DNA of 5,616 nucleotides from NCBI GenBank assembly GCA_934487205.1, contig CAKSRS010000089.1, positions 1-5,616 of the forward strand. The letters are read 5' to 3'. The notes beneath the pieces are model-generated. The model ran no database searches. It was not told the DNA's origin and was given only the letters and a program-made list of their open reading frames with translations. Shown piece by piece: positions 4,537 through 5,616 of the stretch. The stretch comes from an uncultured Clostridia bacterium. GTDB lineage: Bacteria; Bacillota; Clostridia; UBA1381. The position numbers and the translations under genes were made by a program. How positions within the stretch are numbered: the stretch's first letter is position 1; the number at the start of each line of letters is the position of its first letter.

Positions 4537-5073
4537 ATGAAAAAAACATTGGAAATTATAAAAGGAATGGCAATTACAGTAACGTTTATTGCCGTTTGTT
4601 TTGTGTTATGCCTTGTTATACAATACATATTTGATGACACATCACTTGTGCCGGCAATATTTGTACTTGGGGTTTTTCTTACATCAGTAATTACAAAAGG
4701 ATATGTTTATGGCATTGTTGCAACAGTTATAAGCGTTATGGCTGTAAATTTTGCGTTTACATTTCCTCTTTTTGCATTTGACTTTACCATACCGGAAAAT
4801 ATAATATCTGCATTAATACTCTTTCTCGTATCAATAATCACCTGCAGTTTGACCATTAAGATAAAAATGCAGGAAATGATTAAAGCGGAAAGCGAAAAGG
4901 AACGGATGAGGGCAAATCTTTTGAGAGCAGTATCACACGATTTAAGGACACCTCTCACGACAATTTACGGTTCAAGTTCAGCGCTTCTCGATAATTATGA
5001 TGATTTTAGCGACGAGCAATGCAAACAAATAATAAAAGGCATTATGATATTTTGGAGCTTGGCGAACAGATGA
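4537..5073 (+). pseudogene. DUF4118 (KdpD-like) sensor histidine kinase, truncated after the H-box
   Basis: The 178-residue product begins with a membrane domain of about four hydrophobic helices (about 11-31, 36-52, 58-80, 88-106): the DUF4118 sensor domain also found in KdpD. A short coiled linker (MQEMIKAESEKERMRANLLR) leads to the HisKA H-box, AVSHDLRTPLTTIYGSSSAL, with phosphoacceptor His134. Family homology stops at about residue 169 (EQCKQIIKGI); the last nine residues come from reading the adjoining VirB4 DNA out of frame. The dimerisation helix end and the HATPase catalytic domain (N, G1, G2 boxes) are missing. The start is ATG 4537, behind GGAGG (4527-4531) at 5 nt; a second GGAGG lies at 4517-4521, and the in-frame TTG at 4525 overlaps the first site. 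Promoter, ribosome site and frame are intact, so a membrane protein with a phosphoacceptor but no kinase activity could be made. Confidence 0.8.
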
Positions 5074-5534
5074 AGTCTATCGGACTTTTGATTATGCTTG
5101 ATAATATTTTCAATCGAGTTATGGCAAACCGCAGACGGGGAAAATATACAAGGGTTTATGTCGATGAAGCACACTTGTATTTCAAAAATCCGTACAGTGC
5201 GGATTTTCTTTTGAAGTGCTGGAAACGGTTTAGAAAATACGGCGGACTGCTCACGGGCATTACGCAGAACATTTCCGACTGCCTGCTGAATGAAACGGCA
5301 AGAGGTATGCTTTCAAACAGCGAATTTCTGCTGCTCTTAAATCAAGCGCCGCCGGACAGAAAAGACCTGTCGGAGCTTTTATCCATATCCGATACGCAGA
5401 TGAGCTATATCACCAATGCCGGAGCAGGACGGGGACTTATTAAGGTTGGCGGCTCTATTGTGCCGTTTATCAATGAGTTTCCGACAGATACGGAACTCTA
5501 TAAACTTATGTCGACCAAACCGGGTGAAAGTTGA
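5040..5534 (+). pseudogene. VirB4/TraE-type conjugation ATPase, C-terminal third
   Basis: From about YDILELGEQMKSIGLLIMLD onwards this matches the C-terminal part of the VirB4-like ATPase that powers type IV secretion in Firmicute conjugative elements. Visible features: MLDNIFNRVMANRRRGKYT; the Walker B strand RVYVDEAHLYF with its DE pair; WKRFRKYGGLLTGITQNISD with the conserved GITQN; MLSNSEFLLLLNQAPPDRKD; and the tail INEFPTDTELYKLMSTKPGE, the natural C-terminus, ending in TGA at 5532. The Walker A and everything before it are missing. An ATG at 5019 is in frame but lies in the histidine-kinase sequence and has no ribosome site, so it is not a natural start. About 165 codons without a stop suggest recent truncation or little time for decay. 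Confidence 0.85.
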
Positions 5535-5547
5535 TAACACACTATGT

Positions 5548-5597
5548 AAGGAGGTTTTTAAGTAGAAGCACAAATTGAAAACATTCTTGATTTGTAG
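5548..5597 (+). pseudogene. Ribosome site and ruined start of the next gene
   Basis: A very good Shine-Dalgarno, AAGGAGGT (5548-5555), lies 13 nt after the VirB4 stop, where the next gene of a conjugation operon would begin. No ATG, GTG or TTG stands at the right distance. A GTA at 5562 opens a frame reading VEAQIENILDL and then TAG (5595-5597), which looks like a lost start codon and a stub. I do not recognise the product. An ATAGTGT stretch after it (5602-5608) is inverted relative to ACACTAT (5539-5545). Confidence 0.3.
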
Positions 5598-5616
5598 TAT
5601 GATAGTGTAAATAAAA

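Overview
The window looks like a chromosome segment of a clostridial Firmicute, probably a gut Oscillospiraceae/Lachnospiraceae-type bacterium. This rests on protein style (PstB/PhoU, a DUF4118 histidine kinase, Zn-macrodomain and GNAT relatives), AGGAGG-type ribosome sites and AT-rich intergenic DNA. No tRNA, rRNA or CRISPR array is visible.

Left end (2-1862): the distal part of a phosphate-uptake operon, pstA (3' part only), pstB and phoU. The genes are coupled by 1-nt stop/start overlaps and have a higher GC content than what follows. They encode a high-affinity phosphate ABC permease subunit, its ATPase and the negative regulator of phosphate signalling.

Middle and right (1863-5616): a 'graveyard' of gene fragments abutting one another without intact mobile elements. 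In order: a promoter plus a stop-broken Lys-rich micro-ORF; a piece of a Zn-type macrodomain ADP-ribosyl hydrolase joined in frame to a piece of a GNAT acetyltransferase; an antisense transposase relic; an apparently intact two-gene membrane operon (TM2-domain protein and DUF2752 protein) with a consensus promoter and a likely terminator; an AT-rich stretch with hairpins; a 46-codon ORF of unknown origin; the N-terminus of rsgA joined to the C-terminus of an NlpC/P60 peptidase; and a DUF4118 histidine kinase, with its own promoter and ribosome site, cut just after the H-box and joined to the C-terminal third of a VirB4-type conjugation ATPase.

The VirB4 piece and the NlpC/P60 piece (often neighbours in integrative conjugative elements) suggest a collapsed ICE. 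Several remnants carry single nonsense substitutions at otherwise recognisable positions, so they are decayed rather than recently cut. The genes likely to work are pstB, phoU, the TM2/DUF2752 pair and, in its unseen full form, pstA. A truncated, kinase-dead DUF4118 sensor might still be made. I see no convincing new multi-gene system; the most notable features are the chain of sharp fragment junctions and the intact TM2/DUF2752 island with a repeat array upstream of its promoter.
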